From assembly GCA_945874755.1 (NCBI GenBank), contig CAMCHR010000011.1:1-43143 (forward strand): a DNA stretch of 43,143 bases, in the 5' to 3' direction. The stretch comes from Chitinophaga pinensis (GTDB lineage Bacteria > Bacteroidota > Bacteroidia > Chitinophagales > Chitinophagaceae). The position numbers and the translations under genes were made by a program. The notes under the pieces are model-generated. The model was not told the DNA's origin. It worked only from the letters and a program-made list of their open reading frames with translations, and made no database searches. Of the stretch, positions 43,079-43,143 are shown one piece after another; position 1 is the stretch's first letter, and each line of letters starts with the position of its first letter.

Positions 43079-43143
43079 TTACTGGTATCCAAATTCTTTC
43101 AACTTCAACTCATTGTCTCTCCACTTAGGCTTGACCTTGACTA
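43079..43143 (-). CDS. era: GTPase Era, C-terminal end (partial)
   Basis: Only the last 20 codons and the stop are in the window; the gene continues past the right edge. The sequence VKVKPKWRDNELKLKEFGYQ matches the usual end of the KH domain of Era (the K-V-x-x-x-W-R-x-x-x-x-x-L-x-x-x-G-Y pattern). Era is a GTPase binding the 3' end of 16S rRNA in 30S assembly. The position directly upstream of der supports the call; identity should be confirmed with the missing G domain. Confidence 0.7.
   Translation of the reverse strand, partial: VKVKPKWRDNELKLKEFGYQ

Noticed and set aside
1-43143. CRISPR arrays, tRNA/rRNA genes, insertion sequences, phage or defence genes
   Set aside because: No regularly spaced repeats, cloverleaf-type sequences, transposases, integrases or known defence domains were found on reading through both strands.

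Overview
The window is a compact, AT-rich chromosomal segment of a member of the Bacteroidota, most likely of the Chitinophagaceae (inferred; species not identified). Indicators are type IX secretion genes (porW/sprE-like and porQ), a DUF4270 lipoprotein beside a short glycogen synthase-like protein, the long Bacteroidota form of signal peptidase I, a carboxypeptidase-regulatory/TonB receptor, and many promoters of the TTTG-N19/20-TAnnTTTG type used by the Bacteroidota sigma factor. I see no tRNA, rRNA, CRISPR array, phage or insertion sequence. No gene-free stretch exceeds 300 bases.

Layout. 1-5.9 kb: an alpha/beta hydrolase, DNA topoisomerase I (topA), a convergent acyl desaturase, and a SirB1-like transglutaminase-fold protein; a ~90-nt hairpin element lies between topA and the desaturase. 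5.9-12.1 kb (minus): cdd, lepB, pdhB and a TonB-dependent receptor. 12.15-13.1 kb (plus): purC. 13.1-22.7 kb (minus): trhO, a small membrane protein, a penicillin-acylase-family hydrolase, a GSCFA hydrolase and rlmB form one block. metK, a DUF4270 lipoprotein and a half-length glycogen synthase form the next.

22.8-28.0 kb (plus): five tightly packed genes encode a flippase-like membrane protein, the heptose-1-phosphate adenylyltransferase domain (rfaE2), an ALDH7-type aldehyde dehydrogenase, an S8 protease and a DinB protein. Then come yceI (minus) and sucC (plus). 30.3-31.9 kb (minus): a SprT-like metalloprotease, two small membrane proteins resembling the AtpI/AtpZ accessories of ATP synthase, and a membrane-anchor domain normally found at the N terminus of M23 peptidases. 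Divergent from these, 32.0-37.6 kb (plus) carries a PorW/SprE-like TPR protein and a class A penicillin-binding protein. 37.7-43.1 kb (minus) carries porQ, lon, a small 57-residue lipoprotein, der and the 3' end of era.

Most genes are housekeeping. The less ordinary content is: (i) the secretion/cell-wall group porW-pbp1A-porQ next to ATP-synthase accessory genes that have no ATP synthase beside them; (ii) a terminator-like hairpin whose loop holds the porQ start codon; (iii) a stand-alone M23 anchor protein; (iv) a half glycogen synthase lacking its signature motif; (v) two structured intergenic elements between convergent genes; and (vi) promoter boxes so close to purC and rlmB that these mRNAs may be leaderless. 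No complete defence or mobile system was found.
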